A stretch of DNA of 64,000 nt from Benzoatithermus sp963720725 (GTDB lineage: Bacteria > Pseudomonadota > Alphaproteobacteria > Geminicoccales > Geminicoccaceae), in contig CAVRGN010000003.1 of assembly GCA_963720725.1 (NCBI GenBank), positions 186,001 through 250,000 on the forward strand. The letters are read 5' to 3'. Every line of letters starts with the position of its first letter. Position 1 is the stretch's first letter. The position numbers and the translations under genes were made by a program. The notes beneath the pieces were generated by a model. The model searched no databases and was not told where the DNA came from. It worked only from the letters and a program-made list of their open reading frames with translations. Below, piece after piece: positions 30,335 to 41,999 of this stretch.

Positions 30335-31252
30335 GTGATCGCATTCGAATGGGACGTCGGACCGGGCGCCTGGCAGGAGCTGCTGGGAATGGCGCGATGC
30401 GGCCTGCAGCAGGGCTGGAGCTACGGCGAGGCGCTGCGCCTGGGTGGTGTGCCGGTCCACCGGGCCATGATGCGCGGCGCGGACGGCGCACCACTGGGCG
30501 CCCTGCAGTTAGGCGAGCGGCGCCTGGTCGGACGGGTGGGCGCCGCCTTCCTGCTGCGCGGGCCGGTATGGCTGTCGGGGTTTCCGGGCCCCGGCCACGA
30601 GCCGGCGATGCTGGCGGCGATCAAGTCCCGGTTGCGCCTCGGCCTGGTGGTCTGGGCACCGGAGGTGGACTCTCCTTGGGCGCGCCGGCCGGTGGTAACG
30701 GGCTACGGCACCTCCTGGCTCGATCTGGGCCAAGGCGTCGAGACGGTGCGGCAGCGGCTCGCCGGTGACTGGCGCGGCCGCCTGCGCCAGGCCGAGGCCG
30801 GGCCGCTGACGGTGCGCCAGCTCGCCAGCGCCCATGCCATGACCTGGCTCCTGGACCGCAACGAGGCCTACCGCCGCCAAGTCGGCTATCGCGGCCCGAG
30901 CCGACGCTTCCTGGGCCAGCTCGCCCAGTCGGCACTGGCGGCGCGCGAACTCCTGCTCCTGCTGGCATTCGAGCGGGCAGAGCCCGTGGCCGGCGTGATG
31001 ATCCTGCGCCACGGCGCCGCCGCCACCTACGAGGTTGGCTACGTCTCCCCGCGCGGCCGCGAGCTGCGAGCGACCCATCTCCTGCTCTGGCACGCGGTCG
31101 AGGCCCTGAGCCGCGAGCAGGTGCGCTGGCTGGACCTGGGCGGCATCGCCACCGACCGCTCGCCCGGAATCGCTCGATTCAAGCTCGGCATGGGCGGCAC
31201 CGTGGATGTCCTGCCGGGAACGTTCCTGGTCGGACGCACGCCGCGGCCATGA
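30335..31252 (+). CDS. FemAB-like GNAT acyltransferase
   Basis: A 305-residue protein with two GNAT-like halves, as in FemABX and BioF2-like proteins. Blocks visible are WSYGEALRLGGVPVHRAMMR, FLLRGPVWLSGFPGPGHEPA, YGTSWLDLGQGVETVRQRLA, then EPVAGVMILRHGAAATYEVG and the C-terminal LDLGGIATDRSPGIARFKLG. The last block is the usual FemAB-type ending (G...FK...G). Such proteins transfer aminoacyl or acyl groups to cell-wall or exported polymers. Substrate unknown. Confidence 0.72.
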   Translation: MIAFEWDVGPGAWQELLGMARCGLQQGWSYGEALRLGGVPVHRAMMRGADGAPLGALQLGERRLVGRVGAAFLLRGPVWLSGFPGPGHEPAMLAAIKSRLRLGLVVWAPEVDSPWARRPVVTGYGTSWLDLGQGVETVRQRLAGDWRGRLRQAEAGPLTVRQLASAHAMTWLLDRNEAYRRQVGYRGPSRRFLGQLAQSALAARELLLLLAFERAEPVAGVMILRHGAAATYEVGYVSPRGRELRATHLLLWHAVEALSREQVRWLDLGGIATDRSPGIARFKLGMGGTVDVLPGTFLVGRTPRP

Positions 31253-31266
31253 CCCCGGCGGACGCC

Positions 31267-31880
31267 TCAGGTGAGGCAGGAGCGGCGCGGCGACGGCGCG
31301 CGCTTGGCCAGCATCCGCTGCAGCGAGCGGCGATGCATCTTGAGGCGCAATGCGGTCTGGGTGACGTTGCGGCCACATTGCTGAAACAGCCGGTGTACAT
31401 ACTCCCACTCGACGCGATCGATGCCGAGGGGCATGTCGGGCACCTCCGGTTCCGGTGCCGTGCCGTCCAGCGCATCCAGGATTTCGTCGGGCAGCGCCGG
31501 CTTGGCGAGGTAGTCCGCGGCACCCGCGCGCACCGCCACGACCACCGAGGCGAAGCTCGGATGCTGGGTGAGCACGACGATGCGTAAGGCGCGGTCGCGC
31601 GCCCGCAGTCGGCCGACCAGGGCGACGCCGCAACTGTCCGGCAGCCGCAGCTCGACCAGCGTGTGGGTGAATCGCCGGGCGGCCAACGCGGCCCAGGCGG
31701 CCTCTGCGGTGCCGACGGCCGTCACCATGAAGCCGCCGACGCCCAAAATGCGCTGCAGTCGGTTGCGGACCGAAATCTCCGGCTCGACCACCAGCAGCTG
31801 CCGGTCCGTCTGCTCGAGAGCCTCCGCAACGACCGGCTGTCCGTGCAGGATGCCCGCCGTCGGCTGGTTTGCAAGCCGTG

Positions 31881-31884
<4 letters not shown>
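31267..31884 (-). CDS. RegA/PrrA/ActR-type response regulator with altered phospho-site
   Basis: A 205-residue regulator with a receiver domain (residues about 29-140) and the Fis-type C-terminal helix-turn-helix of RegA (DRVEWEYVHRLFQQCGRNVT, then LKMHRRSLQRMLAKRAP). The RegA linker Cys in QQCGRN is kept. In RegA the phospho-acceptor is Asp in a VIDLRL context. Here the aligned segment is LVELRLPDSCGV, so Asp is Glu78. The acidic pocket is VEPE (34, 36) instead of VDDD. Thr106 and Lys128 are present. Its ATG overlaps the pyk stop by 4 bases, so it is cotranslated with a glycolytic enzyme. No RegB kinase is in the window. It probably controls redox- or carbon-linked genes without needing phosphorylation, which is inference. 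Confidence 0.85.
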
Positions 31885-33314
<1,430 letters not shown>

Positions 33315-33357
33315 CTGGTGCCGCCCCCCTCGGTTGGTCGGCGCCGCACGGGCGCGG

Positions 33358-34986
33358 TCAGAAGATGTAGCGCGTGTTGATGAACTTGGACTTGTGCTGC
33401 TGGGCGATGGTGTCGAGCAAGTGCTCACTTGCCGGCGTCTGCTTGGCGGCGATCATCGAGCGGATCGAGAAGGAGCGCAACGCGTCGGTGACCGAAAGCG
33501 TGCCTTCCGCGGAATCCTTGCGGCCGGTGAATGGGAACACGTCCGGGCCGCGCTGGCACTGGCAGTTGATGTTGACCCGGCAGACCTGGTTGACCAGCGG
33601 GTCCACCAGCGAGCCGATCCGGTCCGGGTCGGCGCTGAAGACGCTGACCTGCTGGCCGTGCTCGGAGGTGATCACATAGTTCACGGCCGTCTCGAGCTCG
33701 TCGAACGGAGCCACGGGCACCACCGGCCCAAACTGCTCCTCGCGGTAGAGCTTCATGCCGTCGGCGACCGGATAGACCACCGCCGGATAGAAGAGCGTTC
33801 CCGCCACGGTGCCGCCGCCCTCGTTCACGATTCGCGCACCGCGCGCCACCGCGTCGGCGACGAGTTCGCTCATCAGCGCCACCTTGCCGGGTTCGGGCAG
33901 CGGGGTGATCGCGACGCCCTGCTCCCACGGCATGCCGACCTTGAGCTTGCCCAGGGCTTCGCAGTAGCGGGCGAGGAACGGCTCGACCACGTCACGGTGC
34001 ACCAGCAGCATCTTGAGCGCGGTGCAGCGCTGGCCGTTGAAGGACAAGGAGCCGAGCAGGCATTCCCGCACCGCGAGATCGAGATCGGCGTCGGGCAGGA
34101 CGATGGCCGCGTTCTTGGCGTCCAGGCCGAGGATCGCTCGCAGCCGATGCGCCTTGGGCGGCAGCTTCTTCAGATGGTCGGCGATCTTGCTGGAGCCGAT
34201 CAGGGACAGCACGTTCACCTGCCCCGAGCCCAAGAGGAGCGGTACCACCAGAGCACCTTGGCCGTACACCAGGTTGATCACGCCGGACGGGAAGGAGTCG
34301 CGGAAGGCGGCGAGCAGGGGCTGGAACAGCAGCACGCCATAGCGTGGCGGCTTGAAGACCATGGTGTTGCCCATGATCAGCGCCGGAATCAGAGTGGCGA
34401 AGGTCTCGTTCAGCGGATAGTTGTAGGGTCCCATGCACAGGACCACGCCCAGCGGCGTGCGCCGGATCTGCCCGATCGTGCCTTCCACCACCAGGAAGCG
34501 CGAATTGGCGTTGTCCTGCTCCTTGAGCGCCTCGATGGTGGCGCGGATGTAGTCGACCGTGCGGTCGAACTCCTTTTCCGAATCGGCGCGACTCTTGCCG
34601 ATCTCCCACATGATCAGCCGCACCACCTCCTCGCGGACCGCCTGCATCCGCTTGGCGAAAGCCTGCATGCAGGCGATGCGCTCGGCCACGGCCATGGTCG
34701 GCCAGACGCCGCGCCCGGAATCGTAGGCGGCGACGGCCGCCGCCAGCGCCGCCTCGGCTTCGGCGGCACCGCCATGCGGCACGCTTCCCAGGTCGACCTG
34801 CTCCAGGGAGCCGTCAGCGTCGCGCACGCACACGGGCGACAGCACGCGCTGGCGCTCTCCCCGCCACGGCCGCAGTTCACCCGCCAGCAGCCATTCGCCC
34901 TGCTCGATCGGACCGGGCGGGCGATGTTCGGCCGGGATGTCGCCGACGAGGGGGAACAGGCGCGCCAGCTCCGCGCTCGTGATCAT
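33358..34986 (-). CDS. gapN: NADP-dependent non-phosphorylating glyceraldehyde-3-phosphate dehydrogenase-like ALDH
   Basis: A 542-residue aldehyde dehydrogenase of the GapN-like branch. Visible are the nucleotide-binding part (GVVLCMGPYNYPLNETFATL, MVFKPPRYGVLLFQPLLAAF), the catalytic Cys in SLSFNGQRCTALK, and EEQFGPVVPVAPFDEL. The usual ALDH motif LELGGK is LGLDAK here, so the general-base Glu position differs. I recall relatives of this branch carrying a similar LGLxAKN motif, but could not check. GapN oxidises glyceraldehyde-3-phosphate directly to 3-phosphoglycerate, yielding NADPH but no ATP. It sits 25 bases after the solute-binding protein gene and 43 before pyk, consistent with feeding Entner-Doudoroff triose to pyruvate. 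Exact substrate is inferred from context. Confidence 0.78.
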   Translation of the reverse strand: MITSAELARLFPLVGDIPAEHRPPGPIEQGEWLLAGELRPWRGERQRVLSPVCVRDADGSLEQVDLGSVPHGGAAEAEAALAAAVAAYDSGRGVWPTMAVAERIACMQAFAKRMQAVREEVVRLIMWEIGKSRADSEKEFDRTVDYIRATIEALKEQDNANSRFLVVEGTIGQIRRTPLGVVLCMGPYNYPLNETFATLIPALIMGNTMVFKPPRYGVLLFQPLLAAFRDSFPSGVINLVYGQGALVVPLLLGSGQVNVLSLIGSSKIADHLKKLPPKAHRLRAILGLDAKNAAIVLPDADLDLAVRECLLGSLSFNGQRCTALKMLLVHRDVVEPFLARYCEALGKLKVGMPWEQGVAITPLPEPGKVALMSELVADAVARGARIVNEGGGTVAGTLFYPAVVYPVADGMKLYREEQFGPVVPVAPFDELETAVNYVITSEHGQQVSVFSADPDRIGSLVDPLVNQVCRVNINCQCQRGPDVFPFTGRKDSAEGTLSVTDALRSFSIRSMIAAKQTPASEHLLDTIAQQHKSKFINTRYIF

Positions 34987-35011
34987 GAGATCGTCCCCTC
35001 GCGTTCGGGCT

Positions 35012-36664
35012 TCACGAGCGGCCCGGATCGTAGCCGATGGCCTTCTGTTCGGCGTCTCGCTGCTGCTCGCGGCCGAGCCGGTCGGTAATTCCTTCCCAGG
35101 CCGCCGCGGTGTCGTCCAGCGCCTGCTTGGCCGTCTTGCGCCCGCCCATCGCCGCGGCCAGCTCCGCGTCGAGCGCTGCCCAATACTGGGCGGTTCCGCG
35201 GATCCGCAGATGCGGCAGCATGGTGGGTGCCGTGAAATTCGCCTGGAAGGCGGCGAGATAGTCCTCGACGTCGGCCCGGTCCCAGCCGGCCTTGAGGTAG
35301 TCGGCCAGACGCGCCTCGCCGGTGGGCGGCAGCATCTGGTAGTGGAAGCCGGGATTGATCCCGGTCCAGCCATGCTCGACCGCCCACATCGACACCGGCC
35401 GGATCGCCATCAGGGCCAGGAACGAGTAGGCGGCCTCCCGATTGGGCGAGCGGTCGAGGAGCACGCCGTGCCAGGAGCCGCCGGTGGTGTTGCCGACCCG
35501 GTTGGGCTCGGCGGGCTCGACCCATTGTCCCTGCTCGCGGTCCCAGTAGCGCGTCGAGCCCGGCAGCATCGCCACCGCACAGTTGCCCTTGACCAGCGAC
35601 CGGCTCGCGTCCTGGCACAGGGCGCCGAGGTCGCCCCAGCTGAACATGAACACCGACTTGCCACGCAGGAAGTAGTCCCAGGCCTGGGGCAACCGCCAGC
35701 CGATCTGGTCGGCTGGCCCGGTGGCGCCGAGCTGCTGCAGCAGTTCCAGCGCCGCGACGTGCCCCGGCTCGTTGATCAGCGGCTTCATGTCGTGGGGATC
35801 GAACCAGTAGACATTGTGGTAGCGATCGGTGGTAGCGCCGGGAGCCACCGCGAACGAGGCCGACAAAGACTGGAAATGGTAGAACCCCTGTTCGCCCGGC
35901 TTGAGATGCAGGACCATGCCACTGTCGGGCTGCCCGTCATGCGAATCCCAGTTCTTGCCGGCGAAGAAGCGGGCAATATCCAGGACCTGCTGCCAGGTCT
36001 GCGGCGGCACCGGCAGGTCGTAGCCGGCCGCCGCCTTGAACGCGGCCTGGTTGGCCGGATCGTTCAGCACGTCGCGCCGGTAGTAGAGCACCTGCCCGTC
36101 GGCGTCGTTCAGCACGCCGTAGCCGACGCCGTCCCAGCTGTAGAGCTTGCGCAGCGCCGGCGGCATGGCGTCGTAGGACCAGCGCGGAAACCGGCCACTC
36201 GCCATGAGCGGCTCGACCGGCGCCAGATGTCCGCCGGCGATGAGGTCGCCGTAAAAATGGGCTGCGACGATGGCAGAGTCGAAGGCGTCCGTGTTGCGGC
36301 GGAGATCGAGCATGAGCCGGGGATAGAGCTCGCTGATCGGCACCAGCGTCAGCTCCAGCCTGCCGCCGGTGAGTTCCTCCCAGACCGGGCCCAGCGCCGT
36401 GATGGGGCCCGAGATCGGCCCGTGCGGGCCTTCGTCGTGGGTGAGGAGGCGGATCGTGGTTCCGGCGAAGGGTGGCGAGTCGCCGCCGAGCAGCGGCCCC
36501 AACTCGGCAACCGAGGTCTCGATCACCGTGTTCTCGTAGTCCGGCCCGAGCTTGAGCAGGACGGTCCCATCTTCCAGGCGCTCCACATGCGGCCCGGCGG
36601 CAGCCGCCCAACTCCAGCCCGCGATGAGCAGTGCCGCCACCAGCCCGTGACCCGAGCTTCTCAT
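35012..36664 (-). CDS. Extracellular solute-binding protein (ABC importer type)
   Basis: A 550-residue exported binding protein with a signal peptide (HGLVAALLIAGWSWAAAAGP). The binding-protein fold follows: IRLLTHDEGPHGPISGPITA, WEELTGGRLELTLVPISELY, then DGVGYGVLNDADGQVLYYRR and FMFSWGDLGALCQD. This resembles sugar- or polyol-type family 1 binding proteins but is larger than most (typically 400-450). No permease or ATPase for it lies alongside, and the nearby RbsABC-like system has its own binding protein. It heads the leftward operon with gapN and pyk, so a sugar ligand is likely. Confidence 0.8.
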   Translation of the reverse strand: MRSSGHGLVAALLIAGWSWAAAAGPHVERLEDGTVLLKLGPDYENTVIETSVAELGPLLGGDSPPFAGTTIRLLTHDEGPHGPISGPITALGPVWEELTGGRLELTLVPISELYPRLMLDLRRNTDAFDSAIVAAHFYGDLIAGGHLAPVEPLMASGRFPRWSYDAMPPALRKLYSWDGVGYGVLNDADGQVLYYRRDVLNDPANQAAFKAAAGYDLPVPPQTWQQVLDIARFFAGKNWDSHDGQPDSGMVLHLKPGEQGFYHFQSLSASFAVAPGATTDRYHNVYWFDPHDMKPLINEPGHVAALELLQQLGATGPADQIGWRLPQAWDYFLRGKSVFMFSWGDLGALCQDASRSLVKGNCAVAMLPGSTRYWDREQGQWVEPAEPNRVGNTTGGSWHGVLLDRSPNREAAYSFLALMAIRPVSMWAVEHGWTGINPGFHYQMLPPTGEARLADYLKAGWDRADVEDYLAAFQANFTAPTMLPHLRIRGTAQYWAALDAELAAAMGGRKTAKQALDDTAAAWEGITDRLGREQQRDAEQKAIGYDPGRS

Positions 36665-36960
36665 GGCCTAGCCTCCCCTTACGCAGCACGACCAATCCAG
36701 GCAGCGGAGCTTAGCCGCCTTTGACCCCGAAACTCAATGCTTGTAGAGCAATCGGCTCAGGTCAGGGAAACCAGTTCGCCATGCAGCCTCAATTAATCAG
36801 TACAGCCGAAAGACGGTTGGTGCAGGCGACGCCGATGTTAATTCCTCATGACTTAAGTGATGTCTCCTCTATACCTGCTCGGATGGGTCCGCGGGATGCT
36901 TCGATCTCACTCAATCGCTACCTCCATGCAAGCGATCGGTTGGCTTGCCCAGTCAGTGCA

Positions 36961-36990
36961 AATAAGATAATTCACTCTGAATTAATTATT
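36961..36990. promoter_or_regulatory. Imperfect palindrome, candidate ROK-repressor operator
   Basis: AATAAGATAATTC, a 5-base centre (ACTCT), and GAATTAATTATT pair with a single one-base bulge. The right end touches the -35 box of the adjoining promoter. ROK repressors such as NagC and Mlc bind AT-rich palindromes of this general kind, and the ROK gene is the first gene downstream. Confidence 0.5.
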
Positions 36991-37016
36991 GACAGGAGCC
37001 GAACCCGTGCTACAAC
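36989..37016 (+). promoter_or_regulatory. Sigma-70-type promoter of the ROK/sugar operon
   Basis: TTGACA at 36989-36994, a 16-base spacer and TACAAC at 37011-37016. The -35 is a consensus match and the -10 matches TATAAT at four of six bases. It lies 52 bases before the proposed GTG start of the ROK gene. Confidence 0.6.
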
Positions 37017-37068
37017 CCTTCCCTATGACGCCCGGCGTCGCGCCGGGGTCGACAAGGGGAGGGCTGGG

Positions 37069-38277
37069 GTGCGCAACGGCGCCACGGGTCAGGGCAGCAA
37101 CTCGGTTCACGTCCGTCAATACAACGAGCGCGTGATCCTGACCTTGCTGCGTCGTCTCGGCGAGGCCTCCAAGGCCGATCTCGCCCGCCACGCCCGTCTG
37201 ACCAACAACACCGCCGGCCAGATCGTGCGCGACCTCGAGGAGCAGCATCTGGTGCGCGTCGGCGGCAAGCGCATGGGCGCGCGCGGCCAGCCCGCCACGA
37301 TCCTCCTGCTCAATCCCGAAGGCGCCTACTCGATCGGGTTCAAGCTCGGGCGCCGATCGATGGACGCGCTCCTGGTGGACTTCGCCGGCCGGGTCATCGA
37401 GCGCCGGCGCCTCGAGCGGGCATTCCCGATGCCGGAGGAGGCGGTGGCGTTCGCCAGCGAGAGCGTGGCCGGGCTGCGCCGGCTGGTCGACGGCCGCGGC
37501 CGGACCAGGATCGCCGGCCTGGGTGTTGCCATGCCCTACAATCTCGGCAGCTGGCAGCGCGAGCTCGACATTCCGCTCGCCGCCTATCGCCGCTGGAACG
37601 AGTTCGACCTGGGTGCGGCGCTCGCCGATACCACGGGCCTCGAGGTGTTCTGCGAGAACGACGGCACGGCCGCCGCGGTGGCCGAGCTGTTCCAGGGCCA
37701 GGATCGCTCGCTCGACGATTTTCTCTACGTCTTCGTCGGCGCCGCGCTCGGCGGCGGCGTGGTGCTGGCCGGCGACTACCGGCGGGGTGTCCACGCCAAC
37801 GCCGGCGACATCGGTCTCATGCCCACCGGGCCCTCGCGGCTGAGCAGCGCCCCCGCCCCGGACGGGCGGCCTGAGATCGCGCTCACTCGCGCCTCGGTCA
37901 ACGCGCTCATCCGGCACCTGCGCGCGTCGGGCCAGTCCGTCGAGAGCCGCGAGCAGTTCGACGCGCTGCTCGAGCGGGGCCATCCGGCGGTCGCGGAGTG
38001 GTTGGCGGACGCGGCCGACGCTTTGGTGCTGCCGCTGCTGTCGGCAGCACGGGTCCTCGACGTGGCGGCGGTGGTGGTCGACGGGACCCTGCCCCGCAAC
38101 CTCCTGGACCAGCTGATCGCCGCGCTTGCGCACGCCCTGGCCGCGGCCTCGCCCGAATCGCGCGAGCCGCCGCGGCTGGCGCGCGGCACCGTCGGCCGCG
38201 ACGCCCCGGCGATCGGCGCCGCGATCCTGCCGCTGCACCTGAATTTCAGCTCCAATCGCGATATCCTGCTCGCGTAG
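37069..38277 (+). CDS. ROK-family transcriptional regulator
   Basis: A 402-residue repressor-type protein. The N-terminal winged helix includes ILTLLRRLGEASKADLARHA and TNNTAGQIVRDLEEQHLVRV. The ROK sugar-kinase-like domain has LGVAMPYNLGSWQRELDIPL, VFCENDGTAAAVAELFQGQ and YVFVGAALGGGVVLAGDYRR. The zinc motif CxCGxxGCxE of classic ROK proteins is not visible; the segment reads MPTGPSRLSSAPAPDGRP. The start is taken as GTG 37069, which has a strong AGGGGAGGG site; longer frames run into the control region. It leads the operon for an ABC sugar importer and sugar kinase, as FrcR does for the fructose system of Sinorhizobium. Confidence 0.85.
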   Translation: MRNGATGQGSNSVHVRQYNERVILTLLRRLGEASKADLARHARLTNNTAGQIVRDLEEQHLVRVGGKRMGARGQPATILLLNPEGAYSIGFKLGRRSMDALLVDFAGRVIERRRLERAFPMPEEAVAFASESVAGLRRLVDGRGRTRIAGLGVAMPYNLGSWQRELDIPLAAYRRWNEFDLGAALADTTGLEVFCENDGTAAAVAELFQGQDRSLDDFLYVFVGAALGGGVVLAGDYRRGVHANAGDIGLMPTGPSRLSSAPAPDGRPEIALTRASVNALIRHLRASGQSVESREQFDALLERGHPAVAEWLADAADALVLPLLSAARVLDVAAVVVDGTLPRNLLDQLIAALAHALAAASPESREPPRLARGTVGRDAPAIGAAILPLHLNFSSNRDILLA

Positions 38278-38304
38278 GCGAACGACGAACCAGGGAGGAT
38301 GGAC

Positions 38305-39832
<1,528 letters not shown>

Positions 39833-39859
39833 ACGGTTGCGCGCAAAGGGAGGACGAGA

Positions 39860-40876
39860 ATGGCGAAGGCAGACACATCGGGTGCGGCGGCCGCAACCTC
39901 GAGCGGCGCCGGCCTGTCGGCACAGCAGGTGCGGATGCGCGCCATGGTCCAGGCGCTGGGCATGCTGCCCATCCTGCTGGTGCTGTGCATCGGCTTCCAC
40001 TACCTGTCCGACGGCCGGTTCTTCACGCCGCAGAACATCTCGATCGTGGCGCAGCAGGCCTCGATCAACACCGTGCTCGCGGCCGGCATGACCTTCGTCA
40101 TCCTCACTGGCGGCATCGACCTGTCGGTGGGCTCGATCCTGGCGGCTTCCGCCATGGCGGCGGTGATCTGCTCGCTGATCCCGAGCTTTGGTCTCCTGGG
40201 CATTCCCGCCGGCCTGATCACCGGCCTGTTCTTCGGCTTCCTCAATGGCGCCCTGATCTCCTTCGTGGGGCTGCCGCCATTCATCGTCACCTTGGGTTCG
40301 CTCACCGCGGTGCGCGGCATCGCCCGCCTGATGGGTGCCGACACCACGGTGTTCAATCCGGACCTGCCCTTTGCCTTCATCGGCAATGCCAGCCTGTTCG
40401 GCGTGCCGTGGCTCGCGATCATCGCGGTGATCGTGATCGTGGCCTCGTGGTTCGTGCTGCGGCGCACGGTCCTGGGCGTGCGGATCTACGCGGTTGGCGG
40501 CAACCCCGCCGCCGCCCGCCTGTCGGGGATCAAGGTCTGGGCGATCCTGCTCTTCGTCTACTGCCTGTCGGGCTTCCTGGCGGGGCTGGGCGGGGTGATG
40601 TCGGCAGCCCGGCTCTATGCCGCCAACGGCCTGCAGATCGGCCAGGGCTACGAGCTCGACGCGATCGCGGCCGTCATCCTGGGCGGCACCAGCTTCGTCG
40701 GCGGTATCGGCTCGATCTGGGGCACGCTGGTGGGTGCGCTGATCATCGCGGTGCTGACCAACGGCCTGGTGCTGACCGGCGTCTCCGACATCTGGCAGTT
40801 CATCATCAAGGGCCTGGTGATCATCGGTGCGGTGGCGCTCGACCGATATCGCCTGCAGGGCAGCGCCCGGACCTGA
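39860..40876 (+). CDS. Sugar ABC importer permease (RbsC type)
   Basis: A 338-residue integral membrane subunit with eight to ten helices. It contains the family segments ASINTVLAAGMTFVILTGGI, DLSVGSILAASAMAAVICSL, NGALISFVGLPPFIVTLGSL and the EAA-like coupling loop region RTVLGVRIYAVGGNPAAARL. It ends AVILGGTSFVGGIGSIWGTL. It carries ribose-, xylose- or fructose-like sugars together with the preceding ATPase and following binding protein. Start ATG 39860 with GGAGGA upstream. Confidence 0.93.
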   Translation: MAKADTSGAAAATSSGAGLSAQQVRMRAMVQALGMLPILLVLCIGFHYLSDGRFFTPQNISIVAQQASINTVLAAGMTFVILTGGIDLSVGSILAASAMAAVICSLIPSFGLLGIPAGLITGLFFGFLNGALISFVGLPPFIVTLGSLTAVRGIARLMGADTTVFNPDLPFAFIGNASLFGVPWLAIIAVIVIVASWFVLRRTVLGVRIYAVGGNPAAARLSGIKVWAILLFVYCLSGFLAGLGGVMSAARLYAANGLQIGQGYELDAIAAVILGGTSFVGGIGSIWGTLVGALIIAVLTNGLVLTGVSDIWQFIIKGLVIIGAVALDRYRLQGSART

Positions 40877-40988
40877 GCCGGGCGGCAAGGTTGCCGACCC
40901 GCTCGGGCCGGCGAGGGGAGGCCCCGGCGGCTTGCTGGTCCGCTGCCGGAGCGCCGTGTGCATGGGCCAAGAACCAAGGGAAACCCGT

Positions 40989-41921
40989 ATGCTGAAGCAG
41001 CTGCTGCTGGCGGGCGTCGCGCTCGCCGCCGTCACCGGAACGGCCTCGGCCAAGGATCTCAATTCCATCGGGATCACGCTGGGCTCGCTCGGCAACCCGT
41101 TCTTCGTCGCCCTGTCGCAGGGTGCCGAGGCGAAGGCCAAGGAGATCAACCCGGACGTCCAGGTCAACACCGCATCCGCCGACTACGACCTCAACAAGCA
41201 ATTCAACCAGATCGACAACTTCATCGCCTCGGGCGTGGACATGATCCTGGTCAACGCCGCCGATCCCAACGCGATCGCCCCGGCGATCAAGCGGGCCCAG
41301 GCCGCGGGGATCGTCGTCGTGGCAGTCGACGTCGCCGCGGCCGGTGCCGACGCCACCGTGCAGACCAACAATGTCCAGGCCGGCGAGATCGCGTGCCAGT
41401 ACATCGCCGACAAGCTCGGCGAGCAGGGCGGCAAGGTGATCATCCAGAACGGCCCGCAGGTCGGGGCGGTGATCGACCGCGTCGACGGCTGCAAAAAAGT
41501 CCTGGGCAAGAACCCCAACATCGAGATCCTGTCCGACGACCAGAACGCGAAGGGCTCGCGTGAGGGCGGCCTGGAGATCATGCAGGGCCACCTGACCCGG
41601 TTCCCGGAGGTCGACGCGGTGTTCACCATCAACGACCCGCAGGCAGTCGGCAGCGATCTCGCCGCCAAGCAGCTCGGCCGCACCGAGTTCTTCATCACCT
41701 CGGTCGACGGTGCTCCGGACATAGAAACCGCGCTCAAGGGCAATACTCTGGTCGAGGCTTCGGCGAGTCAGGACCCCTACAAGATCGCGCAGACCGCGGT
41801 CGAGGTCGGCTACAAGATCATGAACGGCGAAAAGCCGGCCGAGGCCGTGATCCTGCTGCCGTCGGAATTGATCACCCGCGACAATGTCGGCGACTACAAG
41901 GGGTGGTCAGCGCCGCGCTGA
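40989..41921 (+). CDS. Periplasmic sugar-binding protein (RbsB/FrcB type)
   Basis: A 310-residue exported protein with signal peptide LLLAGVALAAVTGTASA. The type 1 periplasmic binding fold includes IGITLGSLGNPFFVALSQGA, FNQIDNFIASGVDMILVNAA, DPNAIAPAIKRAQAAGIVVV, and TINDPQAVGSDLAAKQLG. These are typical of pentose/hexose ABC binding proteins. The ligand is unknown; the PfkB kinase and ED genes downstream favour fructose or a related sugar. A 112-base gap before it holds a small CGGCAAGGTTGCCG hairpin that might modulate expression relative to the permease. Confidence 0.92.
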   Translation: MLKQLLLAGVALAAVTGTASAKDLNSIGITLGSLGNPFFVALSQGAEAKAKEINPDVQVNTASADYDLNKQFNQIDNFIASGVDMILVNAADPNAIAPAIKRAQAAGIVVVAVDVAAAGADATVQTNNVQAGEIACQYIADKLGEQGGKVIIQNGPQVGAVIDRVDGCKKVLGKNPNIEILSDDQNAKGSREGGLEIMQGHLTRFPEVDAVFTINDPQAVGSDLAAKQLGRTEFFITSVDGAPDIETALKGNTLVEASASQDPYKIAQTAVEVGYKIMNGEKPAEAVILLPSELITRDNVGDYKGWSAPR

Positions 41922-41999
41922 ACCCGGCCGGCGCCGCCCGAACGAGACGGGCGGCGCTGCTGCGGCTTGGCGGTGGGATGCGCTGGAAAGGAGGACGCA

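Larger units (their letters stand above)
36665..37068. promoter_or_regulatory. AT-rich divergent control region of the sugar island
   Basis: A 404-base region between the leftward binding-protein/gapN/pyk operon and the rightward ROK/transport/zwf/edd operon. It is far richer in A and T than the coding DNA on both sides. It contains two AATTAAT cores (36791 and 36980) and a TTAATTCC...CTTAAG stretch near 36837-36858. Long frames through it encode nothing recognisable. Confidence 0.6.

Noticed and set aside
33315..33428. Extension of pyruvate kinase to an upstream start
   Set aside because: The extra residues are Ser/Pro low complexity and would overlap the gapN end; ATG 33314 begins the conserved CRAKIVATLGP segment.
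36721..37068. A 116-residue N-terminal extension of the ROK protein
   Set aside because: It is AT-rich, unlike coding DNA here, and covers the promoter and palindrome; GTG 37069 has a strong ribosome site.
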